From positions 3,100,001 through 3,164,000 of the forward strand of contig JABRWF010000004.1 of the NCBI GenBank assembly GCA_018343915.1: 64,000 nucleotides of DNA. Reading direction: 5' to 3'. This stretch comes from Agroathelia rolfsii (Eukaryota > Basidiomycota > Agaricomycetes > Amylocorticiales > Amylocorticiaceae). Within the stretch, counting starts at the first letter, position 1, and every line of letters starts with the position of its first letter. A model generated the notes under the pieces. That model was not told the DNA's origin. It searched no databases and saw only the letters and a program-made list of their open reading frames with translations. Shown one piece after another: positions 1-9,498 of the stretch. A program made the position numbers and the translations under genes.

Positions 1-1
1 G

Positions 2-988
2 GCCCCTCAGGTGGTCACCGTGTCCTCTACCAAGGAAAGAGGAAAAGAGCCTTCAAAGTTCTTGGGTGATTGCGAGAAATACAAGGATTTTATCCTAGGT
101 TTTGAAAATTATCTAGGCCTAAACCCTACCTTGTATAGCTCGGATCGCAATAAGGGTAGGCTGTTAATTTCATTGTTGGAAGGAGGCCCGAGAAGGTGGT
201 CGGAGAAATGGTCCGACATGATCAAACAGGAAGAGGAGGGAGAAGTTAAGGCAGAAAACCCTTTTGTCTTCCAGGACTTCTATAAGGCGTTCCGAGGCCT
301 ATATGGGTCTTGGGATTATAAGAGGTCTGCACTGGACAAGCTGAAAAGCTTAAAACAAGGGTCCCATAGTACACAGGACTACATCACGGATTTTTGGTCC
401 ACAGCGCAACAAACGGATCTATCTGAGGAAGATTGGCGCGTAAGGTTCCTAGATGGGTTAAATCCCAAAATCCGGAATGTACTTGGAGGATGGGACCAGT
501 CCAATCTGGAAACGGTCCAAAAGGCAATGGACGCAGCTCTACGTGCTGAACAAGGGCTGCGCTCAGCAGGACTTTGGCAAGATACATGGAGACCTCGGGT
601 ACCCGTGGCAGGTTCCGCTGCACATCCTATTACGATCAATGCAGCCCAGGTTGCATTGCCTCAGACTAGTCAACCCTCATTCCAGGGAAGACCATCGTTC
701 CCACCCAGGGATTGGTCTAAAGCACAATGCTTCCACTGTGGCCAGCTAGGTCATCCAAAACGCCGTTGCCCTCTTCTGGGTTACAAACCGAGACCATCTG
801 GACCCGTGGGTCAAGCCTCGATCTCGGCCTCAACCCAGCCGGCTCCAGCACCTGCAGCTGTTACTGCACCCCCGCCTTCTTCTTCGACGAACCCGCCGGC
901 ATATTCAGTCCCAGACCACGTTATGCAGATCATGGAAGAGCAAGCAGCCGCAATCGCTGCGCTAAAAGATCAAATGGGTTTTTCTTAG
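2..988 (+). CDS. A1 Gag (nucleocapsid polyprotein), 5' partial
   Basis: Structural Gag of element A1, open from the window edge to a TAG at 986-988. It aligns throughout with the Gag of A2 (19163-20653, - strand). It carries a CCHC zinc knuckle with spacing C-X2-C-X4-H-X4-C near residue 240, followed by a proline- and alanine-rich tail. The true start is upstream of the window: in A2 about 190 codons precede the equivalent residue. The stop follows a GGGTTTT slippery heptamer, so Gag is probably the main product and Gag-Pol arises by -1 slippage. No internal stop is visible. Confidence 0.85.
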   Translation, partial: APQVVTVSSTKERGKEPSKFLGDCEKYKDFILGFENYLGLNPTLYSSDRNKGRLLISLLEGGPRRWSEKWSDMIKQEEEGEVKAENPFVFQDFYKAFRGLYGSWDYKRSALDKLKSLKQGSHSTQDYITDFWSTAQQTDLSEEDWRVRFLDGLNPKIRNVLGGWDQSNLETVQKAMDAALRAEQGLRSAGLWQDTWRPRVPVAGSAAHPITINAAQVALPQTSQPSFQGRPSFPPRDWSKAQCFHCGQLGHPKRRCPLLGYKPRPSGPVGQASISASTQPAPAPAAVTAPPPSSSTNPPAYSVPDHVMQIMEEQAAAIAALKDQMGFS

Positions 989-1018
989 GGTCAGCTGAAA
1001 GGGCTATTCAGTCTGACC
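976..1018 (+). promoter_or_regulatory. Predicted -1 ribosomal frameshift signal, gag/pol of A1
   Basis: The heptamer GGGTTTT (976-982) lies in the gag frame as G GGT TTT, matching the X XXY YYZ rule. Six bases later a stem-loop begins: ggtcag (989-994) pairs with ctgacc (1013-1018), and ctgaa (995-999) pairs with ttcag (1007-1011), with one bulged T and a 7-nt loop. Gag ends at 986-988. Pol is open in the -1 frame across the site. A2 has the same heptamer and stem, and B1 has the heptamer with a different stem. Confidence 0.75.
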
Positions 1019-4000
1019 AATATGTACAAAACAGACTTTCCTCCTTTTCCTCTTGTAACAACATTTCTATTTCATCCTCTTCTTATTTTTCCCTTGCAGG
1101 TGCGAATGGACAGCACCTCAAGGTTCCTATCATGTTCCATGGACCTTTTAAAAATTTCTCTACCTTTGCTATGATAGATTCTGGTGCATCTTCTTCATTT
1201 GTAAACTATAGATACGTACAAAAACACAAAATCCCTATAAAAAAATTACCTCGCCCCATCCTGCTATATAATATCGATAACTCTGCCAATCAGATTAGGA
1301 AGATTGAATCCGTTGCCATACTCGATACCACGATCAGATCCGAACGAAAGTACTTGCCCTTATGCGTTGTAGACATCGGCCAAGAAGATGTTATTCTTGG
1401 CATCAATTGGTTGCGACTCGAAAACCCCGTTATTGACTGGAAATCTGCTGAGGTTACATTTCTACCCGAAAAGGAAGTCATACAAGCCACTACTACGATG
1501 CCGCCTAGATATGAGGATTTCGCTGATGTTTTCTCTGAAGAGGAAGCGAGTAGATTACCTAGCCACAAATCGTCAGACCATAAGATTGAGCTGCTTGATG
1601 AAACCAAGCTCAGACAAGGGCGTGTATACCCCCTCAGCAGCAATGAAACTGATGCACTCAATGAATGGATTGACGACAACCTGGCCAAGGGATATATTCG
1701 TAAATCTGAAAGTGAATTCGCCGCCTCAATGTTCTTTGTACCCAAGAAGAATGGAAAGCTCCATCCTGTCCAGGATTATCGTGCCCTCAACGAGCAAACA
1801 GTCAAAAATGCCTACCCCCTTCCCTTAATCTCCGAAATTGTCGAGCACATGACCAGATTCCGTTGGTTCACCAAGATCGACCTACGAGCAGGATTCAACA
1901 ACATTCGGATTAGGGAAGGAGATGAACGCAAGGCCGCCTTCATCACATCACGTAGACTTTTTGAACCCTTGGTTATGCCCTTTGGACTTTGCAATGCTCC
2001 TTCCTCTATGCAAGCGTTAATGGATGATATCCTCCTACGCCTAGTCCAACTAGGATTCGTCAGAGTCTATATCGACGATGTCATTATTGGAGCAGAAACA
2101 AAGGAAAAACTACGGGAAGTCACTAGAGAAGTCCTTTCAATCCTAAGGGAGCATAATCTGTATGGCAACCTGGACAAATTCGAAGTGGAGAAACCTGAAG
2201 TGAACATCCTAGGTTTTATTGTCTTGCACCGTCAAGTCCGCATGGATCCCGAAAAGGTTAAACCAATCCTTGACTGGCCAACTCCTAAGAACGTAAAAGA
2301 AGTCCGCAAGTTCCGTGGCCTGGCCAATTACTACAGGCGTTTCATCCGTGACTTTGGAAAGATTTGCAAACCCCTGGACCGTCTTACTGGAAAGGTCGAC
2401 TGGACTTGGGATTCTGGAGAGCAGGAGAGCTTTGACAACCTCAAGAAAGCTTTTAGCACTGCTCCAGTGCTACGCTCCTATGATCAAGGGGCCTTAACTC
2501 GAGTCGAAACAGATGCCTCCTCGTACGCCACTGGTGCAGTCCTTAGTCAGAAGGATGAATCTGGTGCCTGGCATCCCATCGCCTTCTTATCTCAGTCCAT
2601 GAATGACGCAGAAAGGAATTATGACATCTGGGATAAGGAAATGCTTGGGGTTATTTGTGCATTGGACCATTGGCGTCACCTGCTCCAAGGACTACCTGAA
2701 CCATTCGAAATCTGGACCGACCATAAGAACCTGGAATACTGGACCACTGCTCGTAACCTCACCCGTCGTCAGGCCCGCTGGTCCCTATTCCTGGCAGATT
2801 TTAATTTCCGGATCCATTATCAAAAGGGTGCAGAAAATGGCAAAGCAGATGTATTGTCCCGACGACCTGATCTTCAGGTTTCAGATGCCAATGACAATCA
2901 GGATGTAGTTTTACTCAATCCAAAGCTCTTCCGGATAAACGCCGCTTGATGGGGTCACATCTTGATGGAAGGAGAATCTGAACTGCTCAAAGGGATCCGG
3001 AACGCTTCTCCTGAGGCAGAGGTTGCAGAAGCACTTAGGCTGGTTAAGGACCTAGGCCCTGTCAAGCTTCAGAAGGGTTTAGAAGAATGGAATCAGGAAA
3101 ATGGGATTATTCTATGACAAGGAAGGGTTTATGTGCCTGCAGACAAGGAGATCCGAACCAAGGTTATCTCTATGTACCATGACAGTTTACTTAGTGGTCA
3201 TCCAGGCCAACACAAGACACTTGAGTTGGTATCACGCAACTATTGGTGGCCTGGGATGACCAAGGCAGTAAACGAGTATGTCGAAACCTGCCAAGTCTGC
3301 ATCCAGAACAAGTCTTCACATCTTCCTGCCTTTGGCCCACTCGAACCGCTCCCTACACCCACTAGACCTTGGGATCACATTACTATGGACATGATAGTTA
3401 AGCTCCCGGACTCTCAAGGCTATGATAGTATCCTAGTAGTAGTTGATCGTTTCTCGAAGATGACCCATATCATTCCCACAACTGAGAAAATCAATGCTAT
3501 TGGAACAGCAGAAATCTTGTGGTCACACGTTTTCAAGCTTCATGGTCTACCATCCAGGATCACATCTGACCGAGGACCGCAATTTGCAAGCAAGGTCATG
3601 AAGGAGGTACACAAGCGCTTGGGAATCATCACGGCTATGTCAACCGCCTACCACCCTCAAACCGATGGCCAATCTGAACGCGTAAACCAAGAACTTGAAG
3701 CGTATCTGAGATTCTTTGTATCACACTGACAAGATGACTGGGCAAGACTACTCCCTTCCGCCGAGTTTGCTCTGAACAACCGGCAACATTCAGCCACCAA
3801 AATGTCACCATTCAGGATGAACTATGGTTTCGATCCACGTATGGATTTTTCCCTTACAGGGGTTTTTGAAACGCCAGCCGTAGAAGATTGGCTACATGTC
3901 ATTTCAGATGCACAGTCCGATGCCCAAGCAGCGCTCAACCTAGCCGCAGAAAAGATGAAAGAATCCTTTGATAAGCACGTGTGAGAATCACCCCAGTGGC

Positions 4001-4560
4001 AAAAGGGTGACAAGGTTTGGCTATCCACCGAAAACCTGAAAACATCCCAGCCGACAAGGAAGTTAGCCGCCAAATTTGCTGGTCCATACGAAATCTTAGA
4101 AAGGATTGGTCCCCTTGCTTATCGCCTAAAGATCCCTCGGACATGGTCCATTCACGATGTCTTCCACGTCTCCCTTCTGTCCGGTCATAAGCCATCAGAT
4201 CAAGACCAACCTCCTCCCGAACCTGTGGAAGTGGAAGGAGAAGAAGAATGGGAGGTCGCCAAGATAAAGGATTCTAGGATCTCAGGAAGACCCAAACAGC
4301 TCGAATACCTTGTCAGCTGGAAGGATGCACCAGGAGAGGACAATTGGGAACCCGCAGACAATTTGACACATGCTCAAGCCAGAATACGAGATTTCCACAA
4401 GAGGCACCCTAATGCACCTAAATGCTTAAACGCTGCAGTCTTTGGGGAATTACCTTTTAGACCAATAGAAAATTTCATGGAAACAAATACAAAGGAAACC
4501 GCAGGATGGGAACTAGGGAAGTTCCGGAGTAACTCCCTTGAGAAGGGGGTAATGTTATGA
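982..4560 (+). pseudogene. A1 Pol (PR-RT-RH-INT-chromodomain), broken by four TGA codons
   Basis: Pol lies in the -1 frame relative to gag. In order it shows the aspartic protease motif DSGA (about 1189), RT with YIDD (about 2070), RNase H with an ETDAS core (about 2508), the HHCC zinc-binding region of integrase (about 3180-3310), the DDE core (TMDM, SDRGPQF and a glutamate in TDGQSER) and a chromodomain (about 4235-4400). The frame is interrupted by TGA at 2947, 3115, 3727 and 3982. Comparison with A2 shows arginine codons at all four sites. At 3727 and 3982 A2 has CGA, so the stops are single CpG transitions. The terminal TGA (4558-4560) lies a few bases inside the 3' LTR. Confidence 0.9.
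4538..4552 (+). other. Polypurine tract of A1
   Basis: A purine run ending in agggggtaa directly abuts the TGT of the 3' LTR. This is the usual plus-strand primer position. The equivalent tract of A2 (- strand) is at 14754-14768. Confidence 0.7.
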
Positions 4561-5555
4561 GTTGGACATTTTTCGCATTTTCCTTACGAACATGTACATA
4601 TTTTTATTGTATTTTTACGATTTTTATTGATTGAGAAATAGACAAAATACCTTGCAGGCGACGTCTTGACACGCGTGTTACTGGCTGTGTTAGCCCCACG
4701 TGACAGGAGCGTTCGTGACAAGAGTATATTAGGAAGGTGGAGTCTAGATCATTCCTTTTCATCAAAAGGTCTAGACTCAGGAACCAGGGACGTTCCGATC
4801 ACTGTGCGATTACTAAGGAGTACTAGACTCATCATTCCGATCGGTTGCTCATCGGACTTAGGCACAAAGCACTGCCCCTGCATTCTAGTCATTTCCGCTT
4901 ATGAACCCTGCTGCGCACAGACCATCAAGGCTGCGCACGGGCCCTTCATTTTATGTATAAATACAAGCCTGTAGCCCTTACCTGAACCTTAGCTTCAACC
5001 TTTTCGCCTTCAGGTAAGGGCACCCCCCTCTTGTATACTTACATAAAAACTAATATATCTTTCGCCTTCAGGCTTATTCACGTCCTAGCCCACTACTCTC
5101 ACCCTCTCCTCTATTTAGTATAAGGCCTTAAGGGCATCTAAGTAGAGTACGTAAACCCCTAGTATCAGAGGGGATAAGACGATAAGTAACATAAGCCCTC
5201 AATACACTGAGGCAATTGCGCGTGACAAAACCCTGTTCATTTAGGTAGGGGCAGAAACAAGTCCCCTTAGGCGTTAGTTGTAGTACGGAGGGCTAAGCCG
5301 CCTACTCCGAGTAAGAAAACTTAGTGAAACCTATTTGACACGAAGAGAGCACACGGGAAGCCTCTGGCTAGAGTACCGAACGCAATCATAGCAAAGTAGG
5401 ATTCCTGAGTTACTATTACAAAGGATAGCAATGGGAGCACGTACGCGCCTACAAAAGACCAAACATATATACGTGTAAAAGGGACCTTACAGTCCACCTT
5501 CGTACCTTCGAGAGGGTTGCGTCATTTGGTTAAGTCAAGTGCGTAAGCCTTGACA
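4553..5555 (+). repeat. 3' LTR of A1 (family A, 1003 bp)
   Basis: It starts TGTTATGAG and ends CTTGACA, and aligns along its length with the A2 LTRs. It contains a TATA box (tataaata, about 4956), a decayed self-primer sequence (agcttcaacct at 4991-5001, one CpG transition from the A2 form), and the intron-like leader segment 5014-5071. The matching 5' LTR is outside the window. Confidence 0.9.
5014..5071 (+). other. Intron-like leader segment in the A1 LTR
   Basis: The segment starts gtaagg, has actaata at 5049-5055 as a possible branch site, and ends cttcag. Each boundary follows or lies in a copy of CGCCTTCAGG. The same layout occurs in the other A and B LTRs. Whether it is spliced is inferred, not shown. 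Confidence 0.45.
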
Positions 5556-6540
5556 CTTGGCGTCCAATTGCCTTCCTTTCCTAAGCAATGAATAACGCAG
5601 AATACAACTATGATATCTGGGACAAAGAGATGCTGGGCATTATCAGGGCTTTGGATGCATAGCGGCACTATCTCATTGGCCTACCACACCCCTTCGAGAT
5701 ACGGACAGACCATAAGAATTTGGAATACTGGAAAATGGCTAGGAATCTCACCTGGCGCCAAGCAAGATGGTCCCTTTTCCTGTCCAAATTCCGGTTTACC
5801 ATCTCTTACCTCTGAGGATCTGAGAACGGACATGCTGACCCCTTCTCCCGCCGTCCAGACTTCCAACGTTCTGACGAAGAAGACAACCAAGATCAGATCA
5901 TCCTAGATCACAAATTATTCTGAATCAATACTGCCAGAAAAGGCCATGTGGAAGTACAAGGAGAGAAGAACATCCTAGACCAAATTCAAAGCAAAGGAAG
6001 GGATACGGAAATTGCAAATGCCTTAGGAATAGTTAAGGAACTCGGCCCGGTAAAACTGCAGAAAGGACTAGAGGAATGGAACGAAGAAAATGGTCTAATT
6101 CTACACTTGGGTAAAGTCTACATACCCCAAGACACTGTACTTTGTAATGACATTATCCGGCTATACCACGACGTCCCATCTACCGGTCATCCAGGCCGTC
6201 ATAAGACTTTGGAACTAGTCTCTAGAAATTATTGGTGGCCCGGACTCACAAGAACAGTTAATGATTATGTTTCCTCGTGCCCTAGCTGCCTTGCTTCTAA
6301 AACGGCTAGATCTATGCCAGTAGGACCCTTGTCTCCCTTACCAACTCCCAAGTGTCCTTGGGAACATGTAACATCAGATATAATTGTCAAACTTCCTAAT
6401 TCACAGGGATTTGATTCTATTCTGGTAGTAGTAGACAGGTTGACTAAGATGTGCCACCTAATCCCATGTGTAGAAGCGATCACCGCATCCGAAATGGTGG
6501 ACTTATACTTGGCACACATCTTCCGGCTATATGGCCTACC
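5556..6540 (+). pseudogene. Decayed family B element B2, left part (RNase H to integrase)
   Basis: From 5556 the sequence follows element B1 (from about 11018) through the RNase H C-terminus, the zinc-binding region of integrase (about 6180-6295) and the first catalytic Asp region (about 6380). It ends at ctacc (6536-6540), the target duplicate of A2. Several stops interrupt it, among them TAG where B1 has TGG (about 5658), TGA where B1 has CGA (about 5814) and TGA where B1 has CGG (about 5922). The protein resumes at 22073 after the A2 insertion. Confidence 0.88.
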
Positions 6541-6668
6541 TGTCAAGGCTTACGTGCTTGACTTATACCAAATAAGACAACCTGCTTGTAAGGTACGCAG
6601 GCGGGCTGTAAGGCCGGGTTTTACGTCTATGACTAGTTTGGTACTTTATCGAGTGCTCACGTGCTCCT
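6541..6668 (-). repeat. 3' LTR of A2, outer fragment (128 bp)
   Basis: It matches the first 128 bases of 21065-22072 with about two differences, both transitions at CpG. It is cut at 6668 by insertion of B1. Its last five bases, ctcct (6664-6668), are the left target duplicate of B1, and the LTR resumes at 13871 after the second copy of ctcct. Confidence 0.93.
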
Positions 6669-7098
6669 TGTCATGAGAAGAATAATTTTGCCGATTTTTC
6701 GAGCTATCTCTTGTATTATTCGGACTAGTATTTAATTTATTATCACGTTTTCTTTCTTTTCTTTTCCTTTTTCTTACAAAAATTACCCTTTAGGGCATGG
6801 ACTGTGGGCAGTGCTGTGGTCATGTGATTGGCCCTTACGTGTTCCAAGCCGCACGTCACAGGAGTAATCTCGGGGTTGTGCGCACTTCCATTTTCATCAT
6901 TACGCACAGCCTAGGAATGCAAAACTTCCTTCACTGATCAATTCCTAATGGTTATCGGTACCGGTCCGGAAACGGATCTCCACACGGATGCCCGGTGGAG
7001 TTAGGGTTAAAGATCTTCCCCTGCATTGCCACAAGTTATACTTCTATCTCCCTCTGCGCACAGACCATTGAGGCTGCGCACGGACCCCTCTACAATAG

Positions 7099-7144
7099 TA
7101 TAAATAGTGCATGTAACTTGTCCTGAAGAGCTCAGCTTCGACCT
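7099..7144 (+). promoter_or_regulatory. TATA box and self-primer at the inferred RNA 5' end of B1
   Basis: TATAAATA (7099-7106) lies 35 nt before AGCTTCGACCT (7134-7144). That 11-mer is the exact reverse complement of AGGTCGAAGCT (7530-7540) just after the LTR. In Tf1-type elements the RNA 5' end folds back to prime reverse transcription, and this arrangement fits that model. Confidence 0.7.
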
Positions 7145-7156
7145 CTTCGCCTTCAG

Positions 7157-7216
7157 GCAAGTAAAGATGTTTGTATCCCCTTAAAATAGATTGCTAATAC
7201 AAAGCTTCGCCTTCAG
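7157..7216 (+). other. Intron-like leader segment in the B1 5' LTR
   Basis: This 60 nt segment has a GC-AG type donor (gcaagt), gctaatac at 7193-7200 as a branch-site candidate, and the acceptor cttcag. It is flanked by direct copies of CGCCTTCAGG (7148-7157 and 7208-7217). The layout is kept in all B LTRs that span this part. Confidence 0.5.
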
Positions 7217-7529
7217 GGTAAAACTCCTTAGGCCTAGGCTACACGTCCTAGCCCCCCTCTCTCTCTCTCTTTCCTTATCTTCCAATAGGAGGCGGTGTAA
7301 ATCCCCTCATAAGTACGTGTGCGTGTGAACCTCATAAGAGCATCGATTAAGTAAGAGATAACTGAGTACCCGGCCATCCCTTCAATAAGATTAAGGGTTT
7401 GGTAACTGTGGGAAAGCTCTTGCTTAGGTACTTTGAATTTTAGTGTTAGGAGGTATATTGTTTGATTGTGCGTACTAGTAGGCTCCCCACGCCCAACGTC
7501 ACATAGTCAAGGAGTGTACCCTTGACATT

Positions 7530-7540
7530 AGGTCGAAGCT
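7530..7540 (+). other. Primer-binding site of B1 (self-priming)
   Basis: AGGTCGAAGCT lies two bases after the 5' LTR. It does not start with the TGG expected for a tRNA-primed element. It is perfectly complementary to 7134-7144 at the inferred transcript start. A2 has the same 11-mer at the same two-base spacing. Confidence 0.75.
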
Positions 7541-8001
7541 ACCAGGCCTCCCTCAGACTCCCGCGGTCTGAGAAGAAGCGATTAGCGATCGCTTACGAAG
7601 AGCATATTTCTTCCTTTTACGTAAAAAAACAATTTCTGAGCACGTAAGCAATAAACTACTTCGGAAAGCCATTGTGCAGAGCCCTCCAAAGCCTGTTTAC
7701 AACTCTGTTTAGACAGAAATAGCGTATACATCCTACGCAATTTTCTGGCTGTATCCGAAGCACAATACAGGCCTAAAAAGCCTGGTGTTCTAGGAGTTCC
7801 CATTGGGAATTAAAGTTTATTATTGCTAAGCGTGAGTGGCACTTTTTCCACCCCCTCTTGCCATTCAAACTTTTGCGTGATTTTTGTGTGACTACTATAC
7901 GGGCAAGCTCTAGCCCCGGAAGAAGAAGAAAATCCCGCTGACCGCATCTGGAAACCGGTACGACCACCGGTGACGAAGAAGACCGTAATCACGCTCTGTG
8001 A

Positions 8002-9462
8002 ATAAGCACACGCAGGGGCACTTCCTACCAGCCCAAAGAAGTCCCGGTCCCTTGGGCCGCTAAGTCCACCACTTCTCCACCCGAAGTCACAAGAGAAGTT
8101 GCGTCGAGCTCAGCTCCGCATATCTCCGAAGAAGAAGAAGAGGAGTCAGGAGAAGAAGTACTCTCCACACAAGCATCACCCCCGAAAATACCAGAAGGTC
8201 AAGAAGAGGGCCTATCCGAATATCCGTCACCTTCCAAATACCGCCGACGTTACACCACAGAAGCATCGTACCCGGAATCCCCCATTGTCCCACACCCTTC
8301 TCCTTCCAAAAGCCGTCGAGAACGCCGCCGGGAAAAGAAGCGCGAACCCTCTCCCTATCCTGAAGTAGAAATGTCTCTTCCCCAAGAACTCGGCCAGATT
8401 TTGGCACTCTTACAAGCTAACCAAGCTCGCATTCAAACCTCCATGGAGCAAATGCAAGAGACCCAGGCCCGCTTTGCCGATCTGCTCGAAAGAGAGCAAC
8501 CAGCCCCCGCCACAATCGCTTCCGCTTCCACTCCAAAAGAGATCGGGCAGTCCCCCGAGAAATGGTCAGGAGATTGGACAAAATATCAGTCCTTTGTGTT
8601 TGGTTTTGAAAACCACATCAAGTTAAACCCGGGGATTTATTCCTCTGACCAGAAAAAGGTGCGATATTTTGTTGGCCTTCTCGAAGGAGCCCCTAAAGCC
8701 TGGAGCTAAAAGTTCGATGACGCCATCAACGCAAAGAGCTTCAATTTTGAAAGGGACCTTTACGCCAGATTCAAAGCACTGTATGGTGCAAGAGACTTCG
8801 GAAGAATCGCCCTTCAAAAACTCCAGGACTTGAAACAAGGGACCTCCTCAGTAGCGGACTTCACAGCTACCTTCTCCACCCTAGCTAATCAAACTAAGCT
8901 GTCGGACGAAGACCTGAGAGTACGCTACTGGCAAGCCCTGTCCCCCAAGATCAAAGGTGTTATCGGAGGATACCCGAAAGAGCGCCGCAACTCTTTGGAA
9001 GGTCTGATGGAAGCAGCGGTAGACGCGGAAGAAGGATTACGGGATGCCGGAGTCTGGACCAATGGATGGAAGCCGAGACCCTGCTTCCAGAATCAAGGGA
9101 CAGCAGCTAACCCTATCACAATCAATGCTGCACAAGCCTCTCCCGCCCAACCCGCTCCAGTAGTTCAGGGTACACATCGACCACCCCGTGATCTCAGCAC
9201 AGTGCAATGTTACAATTGCCAGCAATGGGGGCACTTCGCCTCGAACTACACAAACCCTCGGGTCTCAAGATACCAGGGATCCAGGCCTAGGGTCCAGGCC
9301 ACCGCAATACCGGCACCCCCTTCTGCAGATCAGTTGGGTACATCAGCAGCTAGTGACGATATCAATGAAGGATCTACCACAATGACAATGGCCAACCTAC
9401 AAGCCTTGGTGGAACAGCAGGCCATGGCACTTGCTGCTTTCAAAGATAAAGCGGGTTTTTAG
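8002..9462 (+). pseudogene. B1 Gag, one internal stop, start uncertain
   Basis: Gag in one frame from a TGA at 7999-8001 to TAG 9460-9462, with an internal TAA at 8707-8709. No ATG is visible between 8002 and the one at 8371, although the glutamate- and proline-rich stretch before 8371 resembles the N-terminal part of the A2 Gag, so the original start is probably lost or upstream. The C-terminal zinc knuckle (about 9208-9250) has C-X2-C-X4-H but Tyr in place of the last Cys, so it should not bind zinc normally. The N-terminal half has a short coiled-coil-like run rich in Gln and Leu. The match to family A Gag is clear around the WS and LSDED motifs. Confidence 0.75.
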
Positions 9463-9498
9463 AAGGGTCGACGGAAAGGGCCATTTCGGCCGACCCTT
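9453..9498 (+). promoter_or_regulatory. Predicted -1 frameshift signal, gag/pol of B1
   Basis: GGGTTTT (9453-9459) is read G GGT TTT in the gag frame, directly before the TAG. A stem of eight pairs follows: aagggtcg (9463-9470) with cgaccctt (9491-9498). The -1 frame is open from the heptamer through the protease, with no stop between. Confidence 0.72.

Larger units (their letters stand above)
1..5555 (+). mobile_element. Ty3/gypsy chromovirus A1 (family A), 5' end outside window
   Basis: This LTR retrotransposon has gag, protease, reverse transcriptase, RNase H, integrase and a C-terminal chromodomain in that order, followed by a polypurine tract and a 1003 bp 3' LTR. The 5' LTR and the start of gag lie left of the window. 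It sits inside the RNase H region of an older family B element. Base 5556 resumes B sequence at the point matching about 11018 of element B1, so cttgg (5556-5560) should be one target-site duplicate and the other copy should lie left of the window. Pol carries four in-frame TGA codons, so the copy cannot transpose by itself. Confidence 0.93.
6669..7527 (+). repeat. 5' LTR of B1 (859 bp)
   Basis: It begins TGTCATGAG and ends CTTGACA. It contains a TATA box at 7099-7106, an inferred transcription start near 7134, and an intron-like leader segment at 7157-7216. It pairs with 13007-13865. Confidence 0.95.

Noticed and set aside
7582..7992. Minus-strand genes in the B1 leader
   Set aside because: Short overlapping frames in retrotransposon leader sequence with no recognisable domain.
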